Below are positions 35,135-45,790 of a stretch of DNA of 64,000 nucleotides, piece after piece (position 1 is the stretch's first letter; each line of letters begins with the position of its first letter). The notes below the pieces were generated by a model. That model was not told the DNA's origin. It made no database searches and saw nothing but the letters and a program-made list of their open reading frames with translations. This DNA is from Allolobophora icterica. Taxonomy: Eukaryota > Annelida > Clitellata > Crassiclitellata > Lumbricidae. Made by a program: the position numbers and the translations under genes. The stretch covers positions 35,263,055-35,327,054 of the forward strand of contig OY744613.1 in NCBI GenBank assembly GCA_963556255.1, written 5' to 3'.

Positions 35135-35429
35135 GCAAGAAGAGAGAGAGGACCCATGAGCTAACCACGAGGTAGCCATGGATATGTTTTGCTAGCAACC
35201 TCAGTTTCTTAGACTCGGCATATGAGGGAAAGGCGGCCAGTCCTAACCCTCACCGTCTCATCTTCCCACCGACAGAGTTCAGTCGGTGTGCTCATTATAG
35301 CTGAGCTTGCTATGGGGTGCAGCAGGAGTAGAAATCGAATCAAATTTCTGTCTTGACGGGGATTCGAACCCCCGACCTCTCCATCGACAGCTTAGCGTGC
35401 TAACCACTACGCTATCGTGCACCCCCTCT
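35135..35429 (-). mobile_element. tRNA-derived SINE, family A, in the left arm
   Basis: The inverse of the copy at 38477: B-box GGGGATTCGAACCCC, A-box CCACTACGCTA, body CATATGAGGGAAAGGCGGCC. It differs from the right-arm copy by only a few bases. Confidence 0.9.
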
Positions 35430-35696
35430 AGTTTTAACCAAATAAGTGTTTAAATACATTTAGTTACAAAACGCGAAGAAACAAAGATCGTTAGGTTCTA
35501 CTGTTGGAAATGTACGCACAGCCTGTCATTTATTAGCCTATAGCTGAGTTCTCTAAATTATTTGCTAAGAAATACAAAACTGTAAGTAAAAGAGAAGGAA
35601 GAACTCTAAATTATTTGCAAAGAGATATAAAACTGTAAAGTGTGGAGAGCGAGCAGAATTGAAGGTACATGTTAGTGGCTTAGCGCTGGGAGCAGC

Positions 35697-36125
35697 GGCA
35701 AGATCTGAGAAGTTGCGGCAAGATCTGAGAAGTTGCGGGAAGATCTGAGAAGTTGCGGGAAGATCTGAGAAGTTGCGGGAAGATCTGAGAAGTTGCCGGA
35801 AGATCTGAGAAGTTGCGGGAAGCGCTGGGAAGCTGCGGGGGCGGCGGTGGCGGCGGCGCAGGCGCTCACGGCGGCGGAGGCGCTGGCGGAGGCGCTTGCG
35901 GCGGCGGCGGCGGAGGCGCTGGCGGCGGCGGAGGCGCTGGCGGAGGCGCTGGCGGCGGCGGCGGCGGAGGCGCTGGCGGCTGCGGAGGCGCTGGCGGCGG
36001 CGGCGGCGGAGGCGCTGGCGGCGGCGGCGGCGGAGGCGCTGGCGACGGCGGAGGCGCTGGCGGAGGCGCTGGCGGAGGCGCTGGCGGCGGCGGTGGCGGC
36101 AGCGGCGGCGGTGGCGACGGCGACA
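35697..36125. repeat. 20-bp repeat followed by GGC-triplet array, left arm
   Basis: Six or more units of AAGATCTGAGAAGTTGCGGG (to about 35824) lead into about 300 bp of GGCGGC/GGAGGCGCTGGC repeats. The Gly, Ala, Arg and Pro frames over it are compositional. Confidence 0.95.
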
Positions 36126-36354
36126 GTGGCAAATTTGTTGGAAAGGTAGGTTTTCGATTGAAGCAGTTCAGAGCATTTTGGGTGACGAAACTTATATGTA
36201 TGGTATTTCTAGCGGGACATGTGTGAAGTTTTAACGTACAATTTATGGAAACTTAAAGTGTTTGTCTGAAATGCATGTGAACTTGTACCTCTTTTGGAAA
36301 ATTTTGTTGACACATATGAGAGTCTAACTGATAAAGTATGAAACATGGGGTTAC

Positions 36355-37595
36355 CCTCCCTTCCACCCTCCTTTCTACACCCTCTCCCTTCACTCTTTTC
36401 ATCAGTTACAAGTCCATTTTAGAACTGCAACCAAATTGAAAGCACGCGAAATGTTGAAATTCACGCGAAATCAGTTGAACGCAGTCACCCGAAACGGTTC
36501 GGTTGAGTGCACACACACTGGGCGATTCCCGCACCGTATACCCCTCACCAGCCTCCACCCATTCCCTCCCCTTACACAATTCAACAAAAGCTCTAACACG
36601 CACGAATGCCCATTCTCATTAGTGTATTGACCAAGGGTTTTGACCATATCGGGAGCACAATGATAATGCCCAAGACATACACTGGAAAGAAAAACCAGGT
36701 CAAGCTCCTTTGTTTTGAATACCTGTATATTAACTTGAGTGTACCAACTCACCTGTTGTATACCTGGCGGTCTTTACCTGTCATACATTCAAACACACCT
36801 ACGGCAATCGAAATATATATATTTACTTTCAACCGTCATACATGGCCAAGCATTATTTACCTATGTTAAAAACATATACATATTGTCTAAATCATTTTAT
36901 TCTATACGTACAAAACTGCACTATACGCTATAGGCCTATGTGATGGAAACACGGCAAAATTGTTAAAGCACAACTTTGTGTGAAAAATGAAGATCTTTGA
37001 CTTTAGTATTTGCATGTAAAGTGGAGATGTTAGCAACTTTTAGCAGCTACTGTAGACGACATCCTATACCTTCTACATATCTGACAAGTTCGGTCACCGA
37101 AACTAGATTTTCGTATGCTTCAAGAGCATGTCAAAGAAACTTTGTTGACTCGGCATAGAAATTGTATTACTGAAATGGATCAATTTGTAATACGCAGCTC
37201 ATGTCTGTAAGTAATTGATAATTTTTGCAAGCATTTGAAAAACCCTTGAGAATGAAAATACACAAAGTCTCACGCAAATTGAAGTTGCTGCTGTCACATC
37301 AATTTCACCACCTTGACTCTCCAAATGCAAAGCCACTCATTTTTCAAATTTCTCGCTCCAACGCTCTCAAAGAACTATCATACAGAGCAGTTTCGCCATT
37401 CACAGTCTCCAAAAAAAAATGAGCAGTTTAGGTGGTTTTCACATACGCTTCAATCTGAAACACGTCTTTTCCAACAAATTGTATGTGTGCAAATCACCTC
37501 TAGGAATAAACTTCATCTAGAAATAATATGGCAACATCAGAATTCGCTAAAATGTGACGTGTATTCCAAAGGAAAACACTCTATTCCCACAAATT
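36355..37595. other. single-copy spacer of the foldback element
   Basis: No transposase, polymerase or integrase motif. Weak spaced words like TTTCCAACAAATTGT recur near 37467, 37583, 37698 and 37803, about 105-118 bp apart, continuing into the right arm. Short frames show no domain. Confidence 0.6.
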
Positions 37596-37817
37596 GTAAC
37601 CCCATGTTTCATACTTTATCAGTTAGACTCTCATATGTGTCAACAAAATTTTCCAAAAGAGGTACAAGTTCACATGCATTTCAGACAAACACTTTAAGTT
37701 TCCATAAATTGTACGTTCAGACTTCACACATGTCTCGCTAGAAATACCATACATATAAGTTTCGTCACCCAAAATGCTCTGAACTGCTTCAATCGAAAAC
37801 CTACCTTTCCAACAAAT

Positions 37818-38215
37818 TTGCCACTGTCGCCGTCGCCACCGCCGCCGCTGCCGCCACCGCCGCCGCCAGCGCCTCCGCCAGCGCCTCCGCCGTCGCCAGC
37901 GCCTCCGCCGCCGCCGCCGCCAGCGCCTCCGCCAGCGCCTCCGCAGCCGCCAGCGCCTCCGCCGCCGCCGCCGCCAGCGCCTCCGCCAGCGCCTCCGCCG
38001 CCGCCAGCGCCTCCGCCGCCGCCGCCGCCAGCGCCTCCGCCAGCGCCTCCGCCGCCGCCGCCGCCCCCGCAGCTTCCCAGCGCTTCCCGCAACTTCTCAG
38101 ATCTTCCGGCAACTTCTCAGATCTTCCCGCAACTTCTCAGATCTTCCCGCAACTTCTCAGATCTTCCCGCAACTTCTCAGATCTTGCCGCAACTTCTCAG
38201 ATCTTGCCGCTGCTC
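37818..38215. repeat. GCC-triplet array and 20-bp repeat, right arm
   Basis: The inverse of 35697-36125, but the triplet part is shorter (about 250 bp versus 300 bp). Confidence 0.95.
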
Positions 38216-38476
38216 CCAGCGCTAAGCCACTAACATGTACCTTCAATTCTGCTCGCTCTCCACACTTTACAGTTTTATATCTCTTTGCAAATAATTTAGA
38301 GTTCTTCCTTCTCTTTTACTTACAGTTTTGTATTTCTTAGCAAATAATTTAGAGAACTCAGCTATAGGCTAATAAATGACAGGCTGTGCGTACATTTCCA
38401 ACAGTAGAACCTAACGATCTTTGTTTCTTCGCGTTTTGTAACTAAATGTATTTAAACACTTATTTCGTTAAAACTA

Positions 38477-38769
38477 GAGGGGGTGCACGATAGCGTAGTG
38501 GTTAGCACGCTAAGCTGTCGATGGAGAGGTCGGGGGTTCGAATCCCCGTCCAGACAGAAATTTGATTCGATTTCTACTCCTGCTGCACCCCATAGCAAGC
38601 TCAGCTATAATGAGCACACCGACTGAACTCTGTCGGTGGGAAGATGAGACGGTGAGGGTTAGGACTGGCCGCCTTTCCCTCATATGCCGAGTCTAAGAAA
38701 CTGAGGTTGCTAGCAAAACATATCCATGGCTACCTCGTGGTTAGCTCATGGGTCCTCTCTCACTTCTTG
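38477..38769 (+). mobile_element. tRNA-derived SINE, family A, in the right arm
   Basis: The head GGGGGTGCACGATAGCGTAG has A-box TAGCGTAGTGGTTAGC and a perfect B-box GGTTCGAATCCCC. The body matches the copy at 23737 (GGGAAGATGAGACGGTGAGG, CATATGCCGAGTCTAAGAA). Confidence 0.92.
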
Positions 38770-39199
38770 CTTAAAACGCTTCCATATTATTATTAAGATG
38801 TCAAAATAGCGTGTTTGTCCGAATATAGCTTGTTAGAAATATATTTTAAAATTAACTTAGATTTAATTATATTTAAAAAATACGTCGTGAAAGAGTACAA
38901 CTTTTAATATACATTAGATTATAACATAATACATTTAAAATATCTACCAAATAGGCTAAACCAATACCATATTCAAATAAGCTTCGCTGTGCTAGGGCGC
39001 TATACAAATTGGTGAAGTTCAAAATAATTTAAGTGTAGGCTCTCCTTAAAATTGATGCAAGAAATACGTTTATTCAACATCTGAAATGTTTCAATAGTTA
39101 AATCGTGTAAGAGTACAAATTAGGGTTCAAATCTAATTTAAAAAATATTAAATGTAAAAGAATTAATTAAACATATCATATGGTGCGCTATAAACAATA

Positions 39200-39816
39200 G
39201 TCGGACGCTATGAGATGGCCCAGAACTCTGCGTTGGACGCTTTGAGATGGGCCAGAACTCTGGGTTGGACGCTATGAGATGGGCCAGAACTCTGGGTTGG
39301 ACGCTATGAGATGGGCCAGACCTCTGGGTTGGACGCTATGAGATGGGCCAGAACTCTGGGTTGGACGCTATGAGATGGGCCAGAACTCTGGGTTGGACGC
39401 TATGAGATGGGCCAGAACTCTGGGTTGTACGCTATGAGATGGTCCAGAACTCTGGGTTGGACGCTATGAGATGGTCCAGAACTCTGGGTTGGACGCTATT
39501 TGGTGGTCCAGAACTCTGGGTTGAACGCTATGAGATGGTGGTCCAGAACTCTGGGTTGGACGCTATTTGGTGGTCCAGAACTCTGGGTTGGACGCTATTT
39601 GGTGGTCCAGAACCCTGGGTCGGACGCTATTTGATGGCCCAGAACTCTGGGTCGGACGCTATTTGATGGCCCAGAACCCTGGGTCGGACGCTATTTGATG
39701 GCCCAGAACCCTGGGTCGGACGCTATTTGATGGCCCAGAACCCTGGGTCGGACGCTATTTGATGGCCCAGAACCCTGGGTCGGACGCTATTTGATGGCCC
39801 AGAACCCTGGGTCTAT
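39200..39816. repeat. 32-bp minisatellite, right arm of the foldback element
   Basis: The inverse of 34158-34712, with the same gradient of variants toward the outer end. Confidence 0.95.
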
Positions 39817-39824
39817 TTACTACT

Positions 39825-40135
39825 TATGCGGCAACCTCTCTCTGCAACTTCGGCTCGTCCTTTGCGCTCTACTGGCCGTCTTGATCTCTTTAATTGTCCC
39901 TCGTACTAGGACCACTCTGGCCCAATGTCGAGCTTTTACTGTCACAGGTCCCTCTGCCTGGAATGGTCTTCCCTCTCGACTACGAACTAAACTCATGATG
40001 GGAATCTCCCCAGCATCTACTGGCTTGCTCAAGACGTTTCTGTTTCCACGGGGCTCATGCACTGAGGGCGCCTCTGAATATAGTTTATACTGCGAGAGGC
40101 GCCTTATAAATTACTAGATACAATACAATACAGTA
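39825..40135 (+). pseudogene. CR1/L2-like LINE C-terminus, right part, with 3' tail
   Basis: After the TATGCG copy, the frame continues RQPLSATSARPLRSTGRLD, then a small frame change, then RTRTTLAQCRAFTVTGPSAW and NGLPSRLR. The 3' end has GAGGGCGCCTCTG ... GCGAGAGGCGCCTTATAAAT and an ATACA-repeat tail, the LINE 3' structure seen elsewhere in the window. Confidence 0.9.
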
Positions 40136-40660
40136 CACACGGCCGACATAACCCGACTCATCACTGCTATGGGAACGCGGATCCAGCAGTAGGCCTATAC
40201 TAACGTACAACAATATATTGCATGCCATCCGTCTGACACATTGTTTCTACACAGATCATTGCTGCGGAAGTACAGAGTTGGATGTCTTGGAATTGGCTGC
40301 GGTTGAATCCGACAAAGAAGCTTAACTCACGTCACGCGCGATTAGAACTTTGCATTACTGATGGGAACTCGACAGCAATTTAAGAAATTTGGATGACATA
40401 AATCGTTGAAATTGGATGATTCATTGATTAAATTGGTTGATGAGAACAAGTGCGTGACATCAGGTCACGTGACAGACATCTCAGACTGACTGAGTTAGTA
40501 AAGTAGTAAGTAGATAGGTAGTTTGTTAGTAAGTGAAGAACTGGTGACCTGAAATGGAGCTCAAATGTGACAAATTGTAGATCATTCGATGCGAAAATCG
40601 GTTCCGATCACAAGCTAGTAATAGCCAACTTGAAAATGAGATTATATATAAAAAGATAAA
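40136..40660. other. no recognised feature
   Basis: Unassigned sequence; it may include the 5' remains of the LINE that follows. Confidence 0.45.
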
Positions 40661-41830
40661 ACTACTGAGTGGATAATTTGAGCTCAAAGTTGCATCAAAT
40701 CAAAGGCGCAAATGGTAAAGTACTAGAAGACGATGCAAGCATAGAGAAACGATGGAAGGAACACTTCGAACAACTACTAAATGTCGACGCAATATCGACC
40801 CTACGGTTCTCAGAGTTGTCCATTAACAACACAGAAGGACAGATGCCAAAATTTCTACAGGAAGAGGTAAGAGAAATCAAGAGATATCAAGAAAATAAAA
40901 AAAAGGATAAAGCACCATGGGGTATGGATGGAACCACTACGGAACTATTTCAAGGAGGAGGAGAAACAGTTGTTGGTGCTATGCATACCCTAGTTACAAG
41001 AATTCAACAAGAGGGAGAAATATCAGAAGACTGGGGAAAATCGACAGTATAGTCCCATATACAAAAGAAAAGGAGATCCACAAGACTGAAAAATTATAGA
41101 GGTATTAGCTTACAGAGAGCACTTGGAGAGCAAGCCGATCGAGTTCAGACCAGGAAGAAGTACAATGAGACAGCTGCTTGATAAAGCAAAGAACATAACC
41201 AAAAGTCTTTTATCAACTTCTTAGATTTCAAACAAGCATTCGACAGTATATGGCATGATGGAATGCGAAGAGCGATACAAACGTAGGAATACCAGAGCAA
41301 TTGATCAAACTTGTACAAGAGATTTATCGAAAATCAGTATCACCAAGTGCCATAAAAGTAGATAAAAAAATCACATATGGCAGCAAAGAGAAAGATATAC
41401 AAGGATAATTGGACGCGCTTCACAGGCGTTTGGAATAATGAACAGGATATGGAGAAGTAGAGAATTAACCAAAAAAATCAAGACACAAATATACGAGACG
41501 ATGATACAACCGATTTTCCTATATGGATCGAAATGTTGGACAATGCGAAAACAAGATGAGAGGAGAATTCTTACAGCAGAAATTAGTTGGTTGCGGAAGA
41601 TCGCAGGGATTTCAGGACTGCAGAAAATAAGAAACGATGACAGTCATTAGGCATCCAAGCAACTCTGCTATAGGCAAAGTCATTCAACGAAGACTCCGAT
41701 GGTTTGGACATGTAGAGAGAATGCCAGTTGACCGATTTCCCGCACAGTGCACTGCACTACATGCAAAATTCGAAGGAAAAAGACACACGGGCAGACCAAG
41801 ACTACGCTGGATAGATAATATTTATAACTG
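40661..41830 (+). pseudogene. RTE-like LINE, internally deleted and frameshifted
   Basis: Frames in order give KHLHQIKGANGKVLEDD-like sequence (SSKLHQIKGANGKVLEDD), RWKEHFEQLLN, KKKDKAPWGMDG, then NFLDFKQAFDSIWHDGM, IQPIFLYGSKCWTMRKQDER, LRWFGHVERMP and RHTGRPRLRWIDNI. These are standard blocks of a LINE RT and its C-terminus. The YADD catalytic block is missing and frame breaks are frequent, so this copy is dead. Confidence 0.88.
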
Positions 41831-42183
41831 AGGAGTCAGTGAGGACAAAACATCACTTGCGCTAACACTAAGGGAGGCAATAGACAAATGAGCGAAGACA
41901 ATGCAGATCATTCGTACCCATCGCTGCCAAAAGGCTGGCGTCAGCAACTGATGACGATGATGATAAATGTCACCAGAAAGTAACAGCTGAAGGTAAACTT
42001 CCATGTAGAAGTAATTACTACCACCCTTGAGTAGATTTGGAGAGTGTGATGGAAGAACAGGACGAAGCAGTAAAAAGCGTATTGGTGTTGTAGGCATATC
42101 TATATGTTGTTTTATGAAGTCTGTGTAATAGGTCTCAGCCTCTATGCAGTCTGAACTTATCTGTAATTGTAATTGTAATTATA
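41831..42183. other. no recognised feature
   Basis: No gene recognised; ends in an ATAATTG/TAATTGTAATTG run adjoining the next LINE's 3' end. Confidence 0.5.
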
Positions 42184-42490
42184 ATTGAACATTTATATAG
42201 CGCCACTCAAATCAGCGGCGCTCTCGACCCACATCACTGCCAAAACCGGCAAAAAAGAAAGGTTTTCAAGCGTCTACGGAACTGAAGAGGAGAGAGGACA
42301 AGAAGCTGTTGGCGGAGGGACTGGGGAAGACTGCGCCAGGCTGAAGGACCCACATAAGTAAAGCTCCTGGATTAGGCCTTGGAAGAGTGCAAACGCGGAA
42401 CAACCATAAGGCCACGGGCCGAGAAACCGGGGTGCAGAAATTCATTAGGTAAGACGGAGCAGACCCAGTGAGGCAGTTGCCCACGAGGGT
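42184..42490 (-). pseudogene. CR1/L2-like LINE C-terminal fragment with 3' tail
   Basis: The reverse frame gives RSFTYVGPSAWRSLPQSLRQ then RRRLKTFLF. The 3' end is the stem GAGAGCGCCGCTGA ... GAGTGGCGCTATATAAAT followed by an AATT-rich tail. Confidence 0.85.
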
Positions 42491-42761
42491 GATGGTTTTG
42501 AACTGAATATATAAGCATCCGTCATAAATATATATATATAATTATATTATGACAGATGCTTCATGATACACAGGGCCACAGATTATGCACGTGTGGTCTA
42601 TACTAGGTCACCATGATGTGTCGGAGTATTTGAGCTTGGTCGACCCCCAGTAGAAACGAATACCCTTCGGTTGCAAATGAGCCAGATTCTACCTTTCAGA
42701 TGTACAACCACGGCGTACACTTTAACGGTAATATATCGTTCAGTTCCAGCGCTAAGAAATG
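42491..42761. other. (AT)n patch and unassigned sequence
   Basis: ATATAT run near 42528-42545; the rest is not recognised. Confidence 0.5.
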
Positions 42762-42769
42762 CCTGAAAT

Positions 42770-42944
42770 CAGGGGCGTCTATTCTCCCGTAAGTCATTGG
42801 ATCAACTTCCCCTTTCGCCCTCTTCTTCCCCTTCCCCTTCCTTGCCCTCTCCCAAATGGTGGCACACTCACACTGACAGATCTCCGCCCCCTATTTTTTG
42901 AATGGAGCATTTGCTCCAAGGTTTCTATGGTGTAGACGCCCCTG
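42770..42944 (-). mobile_element. hAT-type MITE, family alpha, copy 2
   Basis: Starts CAGGGGCGTCTATTCTC and ends GGTGTAGACGCCCCTG, with the perfect 8-bp duplication CCTGAAAT (42762-42769 and 42945-42952). The right end in reverse equals the left end of the copy at 3006, so orientation is inverted. Confidence 0.94.
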
Positions 42945-42979
42945 CCTGAAATAATATCTGCCTTGTTCGTCTGTCTTTT

Positions 42980-43062
42980 GCTCTCTCACTCGCTCGCTCG
43001 CTCTCTCTGTCTCTCTCTCTCGTTTTCTCTCGCTCTGTGTCTGTCGCAGTCTGTCTCTCTTA
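42980..43062. repeat. CT-rich microsatellite
   Basis: Runs of CTCTCT and CTCGCT. Confidence 0.9.
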
Positions 43063-43384
43063 ATGTCTCCCTACAAGTCTTGTGCCATGCACACAATACA
43101 TTGTCTACACACGATTGCAGTATTCAAAGCACTCTTGAACCACATAAACTAAGGCTCTACTGACGGTAAGGAACTTCTCAATTTACAATAGCAGTTGTTG
43201 CTTTGATATTTTAACTAGTACACAAGTAATCTGATTCATTTCGTGAAACATTAGGCCTACTAATGCCTTTTACTTAAACCTTAAACGTTACGCTGTGAAT
43301 CTGTTCAAATAAGAAAGTAGTATCGAGAAAGTTGATTCCGTGATTGTCGAAAATTCTATGCCTTCGGAGATCGGCCTATTATTT

Positions 43385-43627
43385 TTTATTTTTTTTAAAT
43401 TTTATTCCGGATATTTCTGTAGCGCCTCTGGAAGTCAACTACTACTCCGAGGCGCTCCCGACTGCAGCATTTGATACTGTGCCGGAATTTTCACGCCAAA
43501 GCGCCACGAGCAACTGCGAGTGAAGGACTTGCCCAAGGTCCGTACGCAGCGGCTAGAGTGGGATTCGAACCTGCAACCCTCAGGTCACAAGGCGCCGAAC
43601 TTACCACTGAGCCACCACGCCCCGTAT
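43385..43627 (-). mobile_element. tRNA-derived SINE with a LINE-type 3' tail
   Basis: On the reverse strand: GGGGCGTGGTGGCTCAGTGG (A-box), GGTTCGAATCCCAC (B-box), a body with TTGGGCAAGTCCTTCACTC, then GGGAGCGCCTCGGAGTAG ... CCAGAGGCGCTACAGAAAT, then an A/T-rich tail. The last part is the same hairpin that ends the LINE copies here, a classic SINE-LINE tail match. Confidence 0.9.
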
Positions 43628-43862
43628 TGTACTGGGTCTCTTAAGAGTACTGTTTCACATTACGCACCCCTATGGTAAACCCTAGCTAAGCCACTGATAT
43701 CCGATATCAGAATGCATAAAACTGTAATTTTTTTAGTATTATTGTTTCCAAAAACATTGTGTGAGCGTGTTCCTACCTGAGCGTCACAGAGCCAAAACTT
43801 GTGTGAGCTATAGGGGCGCCTTTAGCGCCATGGCTTCCGGGCATCTGACTCCCAGGGTCACC
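43628..43862. other. no recognised feature
   Basis: Short unassigned interval between SINE and LINE. Confidence 0.45.
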
Positions 43863-45790
43863 TTGTCACCTGGTGCTGTCAACTCCTGGAGCTCTAGCGA
43901 TCGCCATGACACACATTCTCCATTGCTTCCTATTCGAAGTCAGGTCCCTTAGTGCTTCCAGATTCATGCCAGTTACATCGTGAATCTCATCCATCCATTT
44001 CTTCCTTGGTCGACCCCGTCTTTTTTTCCCCTCACCACAAGCCAACATCATTTCCTTTTCTAGCCTTTTCTATTCATCAGATCGCATAACATGACCAAAG
44101 AATCCAAGCTTCAATCTGGTCGCTTTTTGTTTTAATGACTCTTCATTCTCGACACCAATCTCCACTCGTATTGATTCGTTCGTCCTTTTCTCTGCCCATG
44201 ATATTCTCAACATCTTTCTCCATATCCACATTTCACATGCATTGACCTTTTTCTCCATGTTCTTTGTCATTGTCCACGACTCACACCCATACAGAACCGT
44301 TGGAAAGACTAGGGCTCTCACGAGCCTTTTTTTGTATCTATGCACACATGCTTGTCCTTCCATATCTTTTCCAGTCCAATCATTGCAGCTTTCCCAATCG
44401 CAATCCTTCGTTTTATTTCTGTATCACATTTTCCTTCTTTTTCAACCAATGATCCCAGGAAAGTGAAGCTTTCTACCACCTCTATTTCTTCTCCGTCAAT
44501 CTCAAAATTATCCCATTCTGCTGTTGTCATGACTTTTGTCTTCTTTATGTTGAAGTATAAGCCAGCTTTTTCACTTTCTCTCCTTACCCTTCTTATTAAT
44601 TCTATCAGCTCATCTTTTCTTTTTGCCATTAGTGTTGTATCATCCGCATATCTAAGATTGTTCAATGTCCTTCCCGCAATTTTTACTCCCTCTTTTGCCC
44701 CTTCCATTTCCGCCATTCTCATTATTCTTTCAGCATACAAGTTAAACAGGAATGGAGACAAAATGCATCCCTGTCTCACCCCTTTCTTGATATTGAATTG
44801 ATCAGTGTCTCCGTATTCTGTTCTTATCACCGCTATCTGATCTTCATATAGTCCCCTTAATAGCCATATCAAGTGTTTCTGAATTCCCATCTCAAGTAGG
44901 GTTTTCCACATTAAATCGTGGTTAATGCAGTCAAATGCCTTACTATAATCAATGAAGCAGTTCAAGCAGATGTGCACCTCTTGTCCATACTCCCTTTGCC
45001 GTTCCATTATCCACCTTAGGTTGGCAATATGGTCTCTAGTTCCTCGAGATTTCCTGAAACCAGCCTGGTTCACCGGAAGTTCCCTCTCTATTGTGCTTTC
45101 CATTCTTTTGTGGATTATTTTCAGTAATATTTTACTAGTGTGTGATATTATTGCTATCGTCCTGTAATTTTCGCATTCCCTCGCGTCGCCTTTCTTGAAT
45201 ATCGGTATGAAGATCGACTTCTTCCAATCATTCGGCCATTCTCCAGTTGCCCATATTTGATTGCATAATTTTGTTATTGTTTTTATCATTGCATCGTCCC
45301 CTGCTTTTATCAGTTCTATAGGTATTCCATCATGACCCGGCGCCTTATTATCTTTTAGTTGTTTTATTGCCCATTCTACCTCTGCTTCCATAACCTCCGG
45401 TTCCTTTTCATACCCTGTAACATCAATTTGCTCTTTTTTGACTCGTTTATCTATACTATATAACTCTTCTGTGTATTCTTTCCATCTTTTCTTCATCTTC
45501 TCTTCGTCGCATATTACGTTTCCATCTCCTGCCTTCATTGAGCCCATTCTAGGTGTGAATTTTCCCGTTATTTCCGTTACTTTTGAAAACAATTCTTTAA
45601 CTCTCCCTTTCCTTCCTTCATCTTCCATTTCTTTGCACATTTCATTTAAATGTTTTTCTTTATCTTCCCGAGCTTGTTATTGGAAGGCACTATTCAGTGC
45701 CCTTACCTTATCTTTGTCGCCTGCTTTCTTTGCAGCCTTCCTGTCCGCTGCCATGCCCACAGCTTCACTCGACAACCAGGGTATGTTTGC
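43863..45790 (-). pseudogene. RTE/BovB-like LINE, long 5'-truncated copy with RT domain
   Basis: A 440-codon reverse frame (45640 to 44318) covers most of the RT: KAPGHDGIPIELIKAG, WKKSIFIPIFKKGDA, QAGFRKSRGTRDHIANLRWI, CFIDYSKAFDCINHD, GVRQGCILSPFLFNLYAE and the catalytic LRYADDTTLMA. The C-terminus continues in other frames (LYGCESWTMTKN, WIWRKMLRISW, GRPRKKWMDEIHDVTG) and stops at VDSTR. Upstream, PWLSSEAVGMAADRKAAKKA extends to about 45790 past one stop. The order and wording closely follow BovB-type RTE proteins. The A-run near 44327 shifts the frame, so this copy is inactive. No endonuclease domain is present. Confidence 0.93.

Larger units (their letters stand above)
34145..39824. mobile_element. 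5.7-kb foldback transposon with 2.2-kb inverted arms
   Basis: The ends are AGTAGTAAATAGACCC (left) and its exact inverse GGGTCTATTTACTACT (right). The left arm runs 34145-36354 and the right arm 37596-39824, nearly identical in inverse. A 1.24-kb single-copy spacer (36355-37595) separates them. The 6-bp duplication TATGCG flanks the element (34139-34144 and 39825-39830). It sits inside a LINE: crossing one TATGCG joins YLSDLM to RQPLSATSARP in frame. Each arm holds, from outside in, a 32-bp minisatellite, unique AT-rich DNA, a tRNA-SINE, a 20-bp repeat, a GGC-triplet array and a short inner unique segment. No protein is recognised. Six-bp duplications, 5'-AG...CT-3' ends and very long inverted repeats are Polinton/Maverick hallmarks; assignment as a non-autonomous relative is inference. 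Confidence 0.93.

Noticed and set aside
35793..36234. Gly-, Ala-, Arg- or Pro-rich proteins in the foldback arms
   Set aside because: All frames of a GGC array are open by composition; the mirrored set at 37724-38225 is the same DNA.
38477..38560. Functional tRNA gene
   Set aside because: The tRNA-like head lacks convincing acceptor pairing, is attached to a conserved non-tRNA body, and recurs in four copies; it is a SINE.
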